A stretch of 64,000 bases of DNA from Pseudocolwellia sp. AS88. Its GTDB lineage: Bacteria > Pseudomonadota > Gammaproteobacteria > Enterobacterales > Alteromonadaceae. Where the stretch lies: contig NZ_JAUPEC010000003.1 of the NCBI RefSeq assembly GCF_030551755.1, positions 124,001 through 188,000 on the forward strand, given 5' to 3'. The notes beneath the pieces were generated by a model. It had not been told where the DNA came from and made no database searches. It was given only the letters and a program-made list of their open reading frames with translations. This document shows, piece after piece, positions 39,901 to 47,545 of this stretch (position 1 is its first letter; each line of letters begins with the position of its first letter). Made by a program: the position numbers and the translations under genes.

Positions 39901-42355
39901 GACCATTAAATATGTCACTTAAATAGTCAAAGCTTATCATTGGGTTTGCTGGTGCTTCAGGCAAAGTAACAAAGCCTTTCATCGTGGTGTAATGCTCATG
40001 ATGATATTTTTGGTCTTTGTTTTCGAAATTGTTATCTAAAAAGTAGGCGCCACTTTCTGGTATATAAACCCCATCATGGGCTTGTGATATTCCCCAGTCA
40101 CCTATGTGTGCCCACTGATCTTGACCATTAATATCGGCGGTTGAAATAGGTGTTTCAAAATCATTTAAATAAGGGTAAGCATACTCTTCAGTGGTGGTAT
40201 ATCTAATTTCAAAGTTATCAACAGCAAACACACGAGCACCATTAGTGCTATTGTAATATTGCCTAAATGCAAAACGAACTTTTTCACCAGCGTATGCCGA
40301 TAGTGCTATTTCTTCTGTTGCATATTCTGAGCGATTAAACGTCTCATTGTATGTTTTGAGGTGTGTCCAATTAGCTTGTCCAAGTTTTTGTATATAAATG
40401 TAGCCTTGACCATCAAAAACATTCGTTAAATAGTCATAACTTACAACAACATTGCTGCTATCTGCGGGCAGTTGAACATAACCTGCCATAGTAGCGTAAT
40501 GCTCTCGATGAAGGGCTTGATCTTCGTTATCAACATTATTGTCTAGAAATGAACTGCCGCTTGAAGGAAACCAGTTAGTATCGTGCTCCGTTGATATTCC
40601 CCAGTCTCCATCAGGATACCATTGAGCTTGCTCAGCTGCGGTTTCAAAACCATTGGCATAAGGAAAGGGGAGTTCGTCAGTGTGATCGCCGACAAAAATA
40701 TTATCTATGGTGAATGTTCTAGGGCCTGTAGTACTGTACCAATATTGTCTAAAGCGAAAACGAACCTTTTTACCTAAGTAACTGGCTAGATTATGTTCGT
40801 ACTTTGTATATGGTGTATGGTTGGAAAAGTTATATTCTTCTCTAAAATATTTTAATGTTGTCCAGTCAGTCGAACCATACTCTTGAATTTGTACATAGGT
40901 TAATCCATCAACAATATCCGAGATATAATCAAAACTTATCATTGGATTAACTGAAGTGTCTGGCAAAGTAATAAAACCATTCATCGTGGCGTAATGGTTA
41001 CGATGATCTGCTTGGTCTTCATTATTGTAGTTGTTATCAAGGAAATAACTACCTTCACTTGGGAACCATTTAGTATCGTGAGCTTGAGAGCTATCCCAAT
41101 CACCCTCGTAGTTGAAATGTGTTCTTAAATCAGCAGACTCAAACCCATTACTATAAGGATAAGCGTAATCGTCAGATTGAAAGTCACCAATACGTAAATC
41201 ATCAATAACAAATAAACGGGCACCGCTACCAGAACCAAAATTCTGCATAAATCTAATTTGTACTGATTCGCCTTTATAGCTTTCTAAATTAATTTCTCGT
41301 TTGGTGTAGTTACTGTGGTTACTTGTATCTGTGTATGTTTCTAAGTAACTCCACGATGAACCATTTGTAGATATTTGCGTATAAACTTGTCCGGAGAATA
41401 TGGCCGCTTTGTAGTAAAAGCTTAAAGTAGGTTGATCAGCCGTAAAAGGAATATAAACAGGCTTATTCAACCAAATATAGCGATTATAATGAAATTCTTG
41501 ATCTACTTCTGATGGGTTGTTATCAAGATATTTTGAGCCTGAATTGGCTTGCCAAGCTCCATGACCTGAACTACCAATAGCCCAATCATCTTCTGGAGTC
41601 CACTCGGTGTTATCACCTTCAAAATCTGTTTCATATGGGTACGTTAAACAACAATCAGGGGAGTCTGCTGCTAATTCCGCAATTTCACTGGCAGTAAGTA
41701 CACCCGAATAAAGCCTGAAATCATCAATCGAGCCATCTAAATAATCATTACTTCCGGTACGTGTTCCAATACTAAGGCGTTCTGAAGTGGTTACGGCTGT
41801 GAGTGTTTCAGAGCCGCTGTTGTCTAGCACTCCATCAATATAAACTTCCCAAGTATTGTTGGTTGCACTACTAACAACAGCGAAATGCACCCACTGGTTA
41901 GTCGTAGTGATGGCCGAACTAGTCCGAATACTGTTATTAGTGCCGCCTTTGTTGATATCCAGATACATAACATTGTTACTATCCCAACGAATTTCCCAAG
42001 CGTCATTAAAACCAAAAATACGCTGTCTAGTTGTAGGGACTGTTTGAATTTTAAGCCAGAAAGCTACTACGCCGTCGGCAGGAGGTACAAACGCTGGAGA
42101 TTGAACACTAGTTTGATTAGCGCGCGTGAAGTTTAGGTAATTGTTTGGGCCGTTAGATACCCATGTTGGATTATTGAGTAAGGTACCATTTCTGTTATTA
42201 CCACTAATGTCTGTAGTCTGCTGGCCAGAGCCTTCAGAGAAAGTGTAATGAAGCTGTAATGTATAGCAATTACTTGTATTAGGCGGAGAGCAAGCTTCTG
42301 CTCGTGCTTGACCACTATATAAGAAGGTGCTTATGAATACAAATAATTTCAACAT
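33956..42355 (-). CDS. Giant secreted MshQ-like protein with LamG domains and ten repeats
   Basis: 2,799 residues. A signal peptide (MLKLFVFISTFLYSGQARA) is followed by a LamG/concanavalin-like domain at ~35-233 and ten repeats of 159-169 residues at 238-1882. A second LamG domain is at ~1885-2110. A long Ig/filament-like region resembles MSHA biogenesis protein MshQ, ending in a DUF6701-type C-terminus (SFSPDPIEIRYGRLTLADNFGPET...LTPWLQFDWD). Each repeat has an FLDNN...DQ...H block, a beta-rich core (SFDYxxx...IQexGSxxW) and a closing RFRQYW...GPRVFxIDNF, as in cleaved-adhesin or MAM-like jelly rolls. MshQ belongs to type IV MSHA pilus loci; no msh genes are here, so this is a stand-alone surface protein, probably an adhesin. 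Continuous open frame, no disruption. Confidence 0.85.
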   Translation of the reverse strand: MLKLFVFISTFLYSGQARAEACSPPNTSNCYTLQLHYTFSEGSGQQTTDISGNNRNGTLLNNPTWVSNGPNNYLNFTRANQTSVQSPAFVPPADGVVAFWLKIQTVPTTRQRIFGFNDAWEIRWDSNNVMYLDINKGGTNNSIRTSSAITTTNQWVHFAVVSSATNNTWEVYIDGVLDNSGSETLTAVTTSERLSIGTRTGSNDYLDGSIDDFRLYSGVLTASEIAELAADSPDCCLTYPYETDFEGDNTEWTPEDDWAIGSSGHGAWQANSGSKYLDNNPSEVDQEFHYNRYIWLNKPVYIPFTADQPTLSFYYKAAIFSGQVYTQISTNGSSWSYLETYTDTSNHSNYTKREINLESYKGESVQIRFMQNFGSGSGARLFVIDDLRIGDFQSDDYAYPYSNGFESADLRTHFNYEGDWDSSQAHDTKWFPSEGSYFLDNNYNNEDQADHRNHYATMNGFITLPDTSVNPMISFDYISDIVDGLTYVQIQEYGSTDWTTLKYFREEYNFSNHTPYTKYEHNLASYLGKKVRFRFRQYWYSTTGPRTFTIDNIFVGDHTDELPFPYANGFETAAEQAQWYPDGDWGISTEHDTNWFPSSGSSFLDNNVDNEDQALHREHYATMAGYVQLPADSSNVVVSYDYLTNVFDGQGYIYIQKLGQANWTHLKTYNETFNRSEYATEEIALSAYAGEKVRFAFRQYYNSTNGARVFAVDNFEIRYTTTEEYAYPYLNDFETPISTADINGQDQWAHIGDWGISQAHDGVYIPESGAYFLDNNFENKDQKYHHEHYTTMKGFVTLPEAPANPMISFDYLSDIFNGQVYLNIQEEGSSSWINVKTFTDEFNHKPHTKYEYDLSNYAGKKVRFRFRQYWNDENGPRVFPIDNIFIGELTETLPFPYANDFETAEEQAQWYPDGDWNISTAHDSRWYPSSGTSFLDNNYENEDQSNHREHFATMSGYIPLPEDSSNVVVSFDYLLDTFDGQFYIYIQKLGQTNWTYLKIYPEEFNRSQYTRDEISLAAYAGEQVRFRFRQYHFSSNGARVFAIDNFKVEQVTLANYDYPYFNDFETPISTSTINGQDHWDNIGDWGISQEHDTIYAPQAGEFFLDNNIDNEDQASHRNHYATMNGFVTLPAAPENPMLSFDYTSKIGGGTAYVEIQELGSNTWITLDTFNETEDHTPYTKFEYFLGAYAEKNIRIRFRQYWDTTPGPRVFTIDNFFIGELTKELSYPYVNSFETLEEQAEWQAQGDWAANTEHDTHWYPQSGSYFLDGNAGADDQANHREHFATLSGYIQLPDDTSAVAVSFDYLLNTFEGQPYIQIQKFGENNWSNLRTYTDKYNHDGYVHEEFALTNYAGEKVRFRFRQYYYNVAGPRTFGVDNFKVGEIDLPDYQYPYFNDFETPTSTPSINGQDHWSLEGDWNISTEHDSIYIPKNGSNFLDNNADNEDQSGYKLFYASLLGYVPITNDANNPQLSFWYNADIYNGTILVEIQEKGSNNWTNIQTFTEQNSHNGYTKFYYDLDAYQGKSIRARIRQYWYADSGARVFTVDDFRIGDDDRITLSYPYENTFESLAEREQFIADGDWGISTAHDTNYVPYEGSWFIDNNAEFEDQQVHRQHYITLADYIPIPSNANVPTVSFWYKADNFDYASYIEIRRKGETSWSNLFTYTEDKNHDEYVKFEMHLDSYKGDEVTFRFRQYWNSTSGPRTFVIDNFRVGDLIQEEYIFPYFNNFDTEISTATSNGRDHWNTEHDWKISDQNTVTGTAESGDWFLDNNPDAEDQRYHRNQYATMHGFVPIPADAVNPKVSFDYVANLFNGSAYIQIQKAGSSTWTNLKTFTSNDNTATYENYSNTLDSYKGESVRFRFRQYFNSTSGERVFNVDNFTVDQELLGIWYFEENWEDSTGNGFDLSPVNTPIFDDTTRAKDGAIGSDTSTCFYTGYENDQYAIATDTASQNHFNALTVSVWINPAAYNTNLSTILTKGDDFAIHLNSAGNIQWQYLGSQLTSSTAIPLNQWTHIALTFKDGEQYIYINGTSVASASVSGVLTDLDEDIYVAADLNNATNSLYSDRYFQGTIDELRVYRIAQNSSAIATDMDVLHPCDISITPDHYRIEHDGIGLTCAAETVTIKACNDAQCTDLNIEPKTLSFIVESSDADTITSTITFTGSTEVTFNHTSPAPVELSIINDVNSPSINNFQCIGGTAEAPCSILFSDAELRFLNNNNVDDIEHQTSGSNFNHSIQIQAVKDNNGVCENLFVNQNTNISFQQENTTGATSGLSFTINGTNIPRSGYQDVTLNFGSDGIATIPSPVYNDAGEIRLHAKYDQDGVNLVGVTNNFWVKPYALDLEATFNSPHIAGSNFSLKVTPLNANNGVPENYKQNDIHLTVERLTPNSPASPTGPDYYTGGVDGVFTYNGASVDLSSPQALILNPFVLVDNTLTSTSDDVSYSEVGTISIDIEDLNYGGISGFDIPSSGLIEIGAFIPDHFDVALDSNGQGAFENTCTLGATYFTYTGQAFGYKIDTNGTVQAPQLIITAKNANNVTTQNYTESEKLSVTDIERSLSTADSIQNGADGLAKVTITPTPDNNGTLTRIRANNDGSNIVVGGSIEYRFSENDRYTYDQNTNALIDKFTSDYTITIERLRDSDGVTAIPSDTAQISDLPLSFSPDPIEIRYGRLTLADNFGPETSDLPITLSAQYWNGTQFVLNTADRCTTYNSANLQVTNASLTSVRTSDGTLDDGSTNLLILRAPGADNQGNTEVIYDTSLTPWLQFDWDENGTSTDPSANAVFGVFRGNDRIISWREVFQ
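36710..41644 (-). repeat. Ten tandem ~490-507-base coding repeats with a two-unit (A/B) higher order
   Basis: Repeats encode residues 238-396, 397-561, 562-724, 725-892, 893-1055, 1056-1223, 1224-1386, 1387-1555, 1556-1718 and 1719-1882. Repeats 3, 5, 7 and 9 are 163 residues long and three of them share an AEEQAxW-like start. Repeats 4, 6, 8 and 10 are 164-169 long and share STxxxNGxDxW. Like types are more alike than neighbours, so the ancestral duplicating unit was an A+B pair of about 330 residues. Repeat 1 is the most divergent. Confidence 0.88.
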
Positions 42356-42657
42356 CGTTAACTTAGCTTAATTCTCTTTTAGGGGAGTAGACCCAAATAT
42401 AATAATGAAGTCTATGAAACTTATCATGTTTTTATAAAATATTATCATATCCTATTCTTTGGTTTTTAACACTATGTGACGTGCTGACGATTAGTTAAGT
42501 ATAGTTTATGTTTAAGAATTGAACTGATTTTATCTAACTTTAGCTAGAGTGATTGCAATACAAGAGGTATTCTTCATAATTATGCCTTTGATTAGTATTA
42601 TTAACTAATTTAAACATCAAAAAATATGGATATTGTAGTACATGGAGTTTAATTAAA
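42356..42657. other. Divergent intergenic region, no gene seen
   Basis: About 300 AT-rich bases between the start of the MshQ-like gene and the M23 peptidase gene. It must contain two divergent promoters. No clear hairpin, repeat or small open frame is visible. GGAG at 42644-42647 serves the rightward TTG start. Confidence 0.5.
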
Positions 42658-43542
42658 TTGAGATTACGTACATTTTTTTTCATTTGTTTTTATTTAATAT
42701 GTAGCTCGGTATCAGCCAGTAATGTCTACAAATATAAAGATAGTAATGGTAATTGGGTGTTTAGCGATAAACCTCCAATTACTGATGTAAAAGTAGAAGA
42801 AACAAAATATAGCGATACTGTTGAAAAGCAGTCGCCTATCAAGATCTATCTATTAAATGATGAAGGCAAGCATGAGCTTTTAGTTGAAAATACACTTTAT
42901 GCACCCGTAGAAATAGAAGTTACTTTTACACAAAGCAAAAAAATATCTCGCCATGTAATAAGTGGCAAATCAAAGGCTATTCTTTATTCAAATCTTAAGG
43001 TGATACCTCAATTTACCTATCGTTGGCTCATCGGTGATCCTGTCTCTAATACAGACAACTATTTATACAAGACTCCCTTTTTATCAGGCTTACCGAGAAA
43101 GATAACACAAGGGTTTAATGGAAAGTTTTCTCATAATAAACCACCAAATAACTATGCTGTAGATATTGCATTACCTGTTGGGACGTATATAACTGCAGCA
43201 CGAAGTGGAACGGTTATTGATGTAAAAGATGATTATCATATGGGTGGTCAAACCGCTTACTTTTTAGATAAAGCTAACCGTGTGATGGTATTACATTCAG
43301 ATGGGAGCTATGCTTTATATGGTCATATTTTACTTGGAACTGCGACAGTTAAAGTAGGGGATGAAGTGAAGGTGGGAGATACATTAGCAATGTCGGGTTC
43401 TTCTGGCTTTTCAACAGGACCTCATTTGCATTTTATTATTTACAAGAACTCAGGCTTTAAAACAGAGTCCATCCCTTTCAATTTTGAATCAAATGGTAAA
43501 GCAGTAACACCTAAACGTGGAGTAAACTTACAATCTTTGTAG
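42658..43542 (+). CDS. Secreted M23-family peptidase with DUF4124-like N-terminus
   Basis: 294 residues. A signal peptide (MRLRTFFFICFYLICSSVSA) is followed by a short DUF4124-type segment (NVYKYKDSNGNWVFSDKPP), a beta-rich middle, and a C-terminal LytM/M23 domain (about 155-265). Zinc-ligand regions are HNKPPNNYAVDIALP and PHLHFII (the HxH motif), with YALYGHI between them. M23 enzymes cut peptidoglycan cross-bridge peptides; here the enzyme would be periplasmic. The start is TTG at 42658, ten bases after GGAG; a nearby ATG runs into a stop after four codons. It is divergent from the giant surface protein and convergent with pldA. Confidence 0.87.
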   Translation: MRLRTFFFICFYLICSSVSASNVYKYKDSNGNWVFSDKPPITDVKVEETKYSDTVEKQSPIKIYLLNDEGKHELLVENTLYAPVEIEVTFTQSKKISRHVISGKSKAILYSNLKVIPQFTYRWLIGDPVSNTDNYLYKTPFLSGLPRKITQGFNGKFSHNKPPNNYAVDIALPVGTYITAARSGTVIDVKDDYHMGGQTAYFLDKANRVMVLHSDGSYALYGHILLGTATVKVGDEVKVGDTLAMSGSSGFSTGPHLHFIIYKNSGFKTESIPFNFESNGKAVTPKRGVNLQSL

Positions 43543-43586
43543 TTTTACTTAACTTAACGAATTAGAGTAAACAGGTATTTATAGGC

Positions 43587-44648
43587 TTATAAAACGTTAG
43601 TTAGAGCAATACCAAGCCCAATAGTTTGTTGCGAGTGATTATAATCAATCAAGCTCTCGCCATAACCATTTGTGTACTGTAAGTAGCCACGTAACTTACC
43701 CCAAAGAGGGAAAGTTAATCCGAGTTCCATTCCACCATTATGGGTGACAAAGTTTTCACGGCCAATAAAAGTAAACTCGTACACATCCCATTTATAAACC
43801 GTAGCTAAATGAAAGTATCCCATAAAGTCACTAATATCTGGATTATCATCACCATCAGGATCTAAGAAAAACTCTTTATCGCTTTCTGGTAATCGCCACC
43901 AAGGTTTAAAAGAAAAAGTGAAGTTATCTTTTTCATATAAAAAATCCACGTAAGCTCTGTTCCAACTACGTGACAAGCCTTGAGTTCTACCATTTGATTG
44001 ATGTTCTATACCTACAGCAAAACCAGTATTACCTTCGAAAAGTGTTAAATTTAGAGGTGCGTAGTAAAAAAGTTCAGGTTGGTAGTTAGTTTCTCTAAAT
44101 GGCTTTGAAATACCATCTGAATAAACTTGCCACCATGACTGTAATGTAAAGCCAAAAAATATTCCGTCGTAAGGTGTAAATATACTTTTTTTGTTTAAAG
44201 GTACTTTGATACTAATTTGAAATTTAGCTTCGGTATTTGTTAGGTCTTCACTCCAATCATTATTACCCACATAAACCTCTCGGTTTACTTTATTGGTGTA
44301 ATTTACAGGTAATATATAATTCATTTTATGAGGTGTAATAACATAAGGGTCAAACGCCGTGCGTTTTTCACTTATAATCCTTTTCGCTAAACGACCTTGT
44401 TGAGGTACCTTTTTGGGTGTTACTTCTTGTGAAGCAAGGGCAACGTCTTCAATAGCACAAGCTTCTTTTATTTCTTCATAGGTTAGTGCGATTTGAGAAT
44501 TTTTAATGGTGTCTAAAATACATTGATCACCTGACTCATCCGCTTTTGTTAACAATGAAAAAGATAGTAATGCTAGCAAAGCTAAAACCTGTTGAGGGGA
44601 TATTGCTACAGTAGCAGAGTTATATAATTGTATTATTGAATGAGGCAT
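43587..44648 (-). CDS. pldA: Outer membrane phospholipase A1
   Basis: 353 residues. An outer-membrane beta-barrel phospholipase (OMPLA). The catalytic residues are in IEHQSNGR and SRSWNR: His216, Ser218 and Asn230 here have exactly the spacing of E. coli His142, Ser144, Asn156. An N-terminal hydrophobic signal (VLALLALLSFSLLTKA) is followed by a ~80-residue periplasmic extension before the barrel. It hydrolyses phospholipids that reach the outer leaflet and needs Ca and dimerisation. It lies 73 bases after the FG-GAP gene and is probably cotranscribed with it. Confidence 0.93.
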   Translation of the reverse strand: MPHSIIQLYNSATVAISPQQVLALLALLSFSLLTKADESGDQCILDTIKNSQIALTYEEIKEACAIEDVALASQEVTPKKVPQQGRLAKRIISEKRTAFDPYVITPHKMNYILPVNYTNKVNREVYVGNNDWSEDLTNTEAKFQISIKVPLNKKSIFTPYDGIFFGFTLQSWWQVYSDGISKPFRETNYQPELFYYAPLNLTLFEGNTGFAVGIEHQSNGRTQGLSRSWNRAYVDFLYEKDNFTFSFKPWWRLPESDKEFFLDPDGDDNPDISDFMGYFHLATVYKWDVYEFTFIGRENFVTHNGGMELGLTFPLWGKLRGYLQYTNGYGESLIDYNHSQQTIGLGIALTNVL

Positions 44649-44721
44649 AGAATGTAGTGAAACATTTCTCAGTAGAACGATTGCCTCTATTGTAGTTGAT
44701 GCTTAGCGACTATGAAAGTAA

Positions 44722-46260
44722 CTAGCGCGACATTAAAACTCTAAATGTGGTTTGTACTTCTTTTTTATCTTCTCGACCATACTTGATTAGGATGTCGTCT
44801 TTTCCATCATTATTTATATCGTTGGTGATCAACATATCTCCTTGTTTCGGAAGTTGAGTTTTATGTTTGATTGCTCTTTTCGTGAAGAGGCGTTTATTGT
44901 TTGCGCCGAGATAAATTTTTAGGGTATCGTCGTCATCAGACAATAAAAGATCTTGAAGGTTATCTCCGTTAACATCTAGTAAGGTGGCAACTGGACTGCC
45001 GCTGGTACCTGAGCTTAAGCTAAAGTTTAATTCAACTTCTTTAGTCACCTTGTTATTTTTATTAAAATGAAAGTTTTCGTCCATGTAAAATAAATGCACA
45101 TCTTGATCAATACTACCTGAGAGTAGAGCGCCAATAATTTGTGATAAACCAATATCAAATCCGGCCACCAGGATTTCATCTTTTTTATCATTATTAATAT
45201 CAACAAACTGAATATCCGTTAGTGTACCTTCTGCTTTAATTGCGCTATCAGCCTCAGTTAAAAAACTTAATTGATTTTCTATGTTTCTTCCAAGATAAAT
45301 TTCATAATCGTTGGTTTTACTTAATACACCCTCACTTTGTGTAAATCGCACCACCATATCCATGATGTTGTCGCCATTAATATCTTTAAGCTGTTCTATT
45401 TTTCGATAATGTAATTTACTTTGATCCGGCTTTTCTCCATTTTCGTCAAGGGTATACCACCAATCTAAACTCGTGATCATATCGTTAACTGTGAGGTAGT
45501 TGGGAATAGGACTAATACTGGAATTTTGTTGTTGAAGAAAATAGGTAAATTTACCTTCATTAATGTAAATCACATCAGGTAAACCATCAAAATTCACATC
45601 TTCAAAATAGGGTGGTATGTGAAAATATTCCATTGTTTGCGATGTAAATAACGATTCTACTTTTATTGGCAAAGTTGATGTTGTAAATCCGTGCTCTGAT
45701 TGTATTAATACATGAGCATTATTGAAATCTGCTAAATAAATATCGTCATAATTATCGTTATTTAAATCGGTAAGGAAGTCACCCTTAGTCAGGTATTGTT
45801 TGTTATCGCCCATCGCAATGGATGAAATACTTTGTACTTTTTTAAAAGATGACTGAGTGTTGATGAGTTGACTATTTAAGATGAAGACATTGTTGCTAGA
45901 CAAAAAATATAGATTTTGTAGCGGATCTAATTGTGATGGTGAGGAAATGTCAAAACGATAGAAATCTCTAGGTAAAAAGGTTTTATAAGCTTGGCTATAC
46001 TCACCTTGTTGATCCTTTGCGTAAATTAACAAGCATGGCTTACCTGCTTCGTCTAAAGCAAAAGTAAGTAATTCTTTCCCTGGATTTTCTAGTAAATTTA
46101 CAGGGAATATAGGATGAGTTAATACATAAGGCGTAACTATTTCCGATTCATCAAAATAGCTGTCTTTACTTTGACTTGAAACACTAAATATTAATGGAAA
46201 GAATAAAAATAGACTTTTAATCATTGTTAAAGGTGAAACGGATTTATTGCTTAATAACAT
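44722..46260 (-). CDS. Secreted FG-GAP/VCBS repeat protein
   Basis: 512 residues with an N-terminal signal peptide; the likely true start is Met13 at 46224 (MIKSLFLFFPLIFSVSS), as the first 12 residues are polar. The body contains at least six FG-GAP/VCBS-type calcium-binding motifs of the form DxNxDxxxD: DLNNDNYDDIYL, DVNFDGLPDVIYI, DINGDNIMDMVVRF, DINNDKKDEILVAG, DVNGDNLQDLLLSD and DINNDGKDDILIKYG. These form a beta-propeller exposed to the periplasm or outside. It stands first in a two-gene unit with pldA. Binding partner unknown. Confidence 0.82.
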   Translation of the reverse strand: MLLSNKSVSPLTMIKSLFLFFPLIFSVSSQSKDSYFDESEIVTPYVLTHPIFPVNLLENPGKELLTFALDEAGKPCLLIYAKDQQGEYSQAYKTFLPRDFYRFDISSPSQLDPLQNLYFLSSNNVFILNSQLINTQSSFKKVQSISSIAMGDNKQYLTKGDFLTDLNNDNYDDIYLADFNNAHVLIQSEHGFTTSTLPIKVESLFTSQTMEYFHIPPYFEDVNFDGLPDVIYINEGKFTYFLQQQNSSISPIPNYLTVNDMITSLDWWYTLDENGEKPDQSKLHYRKIEQLKDINGDNIMDMVVRFTQSEGVLSKTNDYEIYLGRNIENQLSFLTEADSAIKAEGTLTDIQFVDINNDKKDEILVAGFDIGLSQIIGALLSGSIDQDVHLFYMDENFHFNKNNKVTKEVELNFSLSSGTSGSPVATLLDVNGDNLQDLLLSDDDDTLKIYLGANNKRLFTKRAIKHKTQLPKQGDMLITNDINNDGKDDILIKYGREDKKEVQTTFRVLMSR

Positions 46261-46419
46261 AATATCTTATTTAACCTAAAGTTGGGGGAGGCCTAATTTT
46301 ACTAACACATTAAACGTAGAAAGAAATGCCATACAAAGGGTTTTTCTCTTTAAAACACTTTTTATAACATATTAACAAGTGAGTTTGATGCAGGAAGATG
46401 TAATAAGTTGCAAATAAGA

Positions 46420-46451
46420 AACAAAAAAGCATTCGTGTTAACGAATGCTTT
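46420..46451 (-). terminator. Terminator of the matrixin gene
   Basis: AAAGCATTCGT (46426-46436), loop GTTA, ACGAATGCTTT (46441-46451). The A-run before the stem is a T-run for leftward transcription, about 75 bases past the stop at 46528. Confidence 0.88.
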
Positions 46452-46527
46452 GTCAGTTAAGTGTTATTGGGGCTGTAATAATTTTTATAACATAAAATAA
46501 TTTAAGGATTATTAGTAAAAAACTTTA

Positions 46528-47247
46528 TTAAGATTTTTTACGTTTATTTACAAATGCTAAGCCAATCATAGACATAAATAAAAGTATTGAATTTGGTTCT
46601 GGCACTGTTGCTTGTATTTGAGCCGCACCATAAATGTATTGAGCTATTTCAATGTCGTCGCTCGTTAACCCTGTGATAGGACCATTATAACGAGCGTCCA
46701 TAACAGCGCTGCCCACGTCTGAGTGTTCAATACCTATGGCATGACCAATCTCATGAAGAGCAACAGAAAAAATATCGATATAGCCACCAATACTCCACCT
46801 ATCACCCGTGTCAAAGTGTATGTCTCCTCCTGTATTTCCTATCGGATAATATGCGTGTGCTAGTTCCCCATTGGTACCATCAAAGTAATGACCTGCAAGG
46901 CGGATGTCTGCACTTGGAACGCCACCAAAGGGCTCTCCACCATCAGCAACCATATTAAAAGAAATATCAGCAATGTCTGACCACATACTAAAAGCACGCG
47001 CTATTTCGTCAACATATCCATCAGGCATAAAGCTTGATAACGCTGTTGTGCGACAACCTGCTGGCTCGAATTCTCCATAACATGATATGTCGTCAGCCAT
47101 TAAACTCCATGTAACTTCACCGCCGGATGTTCCTATTGTTGAATCTCCCCATTTAGCACCTGAAAATATACCCGCTTGACTTGAAAAAGTTAGAAATAGA
47201 GCAGTGGCTACAGAAAGAAATTTAATAAATGTTATATAGTTTTTCAT
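46528..47247 (-). CDS. Matrixin-family metalloprotease with PEP-CTERM sorting signal
   Basis: 239 residues. A signal peptide (FIKFLSVATALFLTFSSQA) precedes a matrixin/MMP-like catalytic domain with the full zinc motif ALHEIGHAIGIEHS (His165, Glu166, His169, His175) and the Met-turn SAVMDARY (Met183). The C-terminus is a PEP-CTERM signal: VPEP at about 215-218, a hydrophobic stretch ILLFMSMIGLAFV and a basic end NKRKKS. PEP-CTERM proteins are processed by exosortase and usually linked to an extracellular polysaccharide matrix; no exosortase gene is in the window. A secreted protease acting on the biofilm matrix or host/marine protein is plausible. Monocistronic. Confidence 0.9.
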   Translation of the reverse strand: MKNYITFIKFLSVATALFLTFSSQAGIFSGAKWGDSTIGTSGGEVTWSLMADDISCYGEFEPAGCRTTALSSFMPDGYVDEIARAFSMWSDIADISFNMVADGGEPFGGVPSADIRLAGHYFDGTNGELAHAYYPIGNTGGDIHFDTGDRWSIGGYIDIFSVALHEIGHAIGIEHSDVGSAVMDARYNGPITGLTSDDIEIAQYIYGAAQIQATVPEPNSILLFMSMIGLAFVNKRKKS

Positions 47248-47545
47248 AATAGTTATTCTTGATTTTATTTGTTCTATTAAGCTTAGGCTTTCTACATAAT
47301 TGCGCCATTATTTATTAATGATTAGTGAGGTTTTAAACCTATTGTATTGAAATGTATAAGAATTGTTTTATGTTTTTAAAGCTGGCACTAAGAGGGAGAG
47401 GGGTGATTTATAATGGGTTAACACCCTGTTAATGATAGATAAACAATCACGATCTTTAAGCTAACAAAATAATAACAATGAACAGCTAAGGACCCGCAGT
47501 GGCTATGACAAAAAAGGAAGAAATGAGACTATAGCAACTTTCTTC

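Noticed and set aside
36710-41644. Tandem repeats as a CRISPR array
   Set aside because: Repeat units are about 500 bases of coding sequence without short direct repeats and unique spacers.
33956-42355. Many overlapping open frames inside the giant gene, on both strands
   Set aside because: They follow the repeat frame, have no ribosome-binding sites, and yield low-complexity products; the 2,799-residue frame is uninterrupted and has signal peptide and domains.
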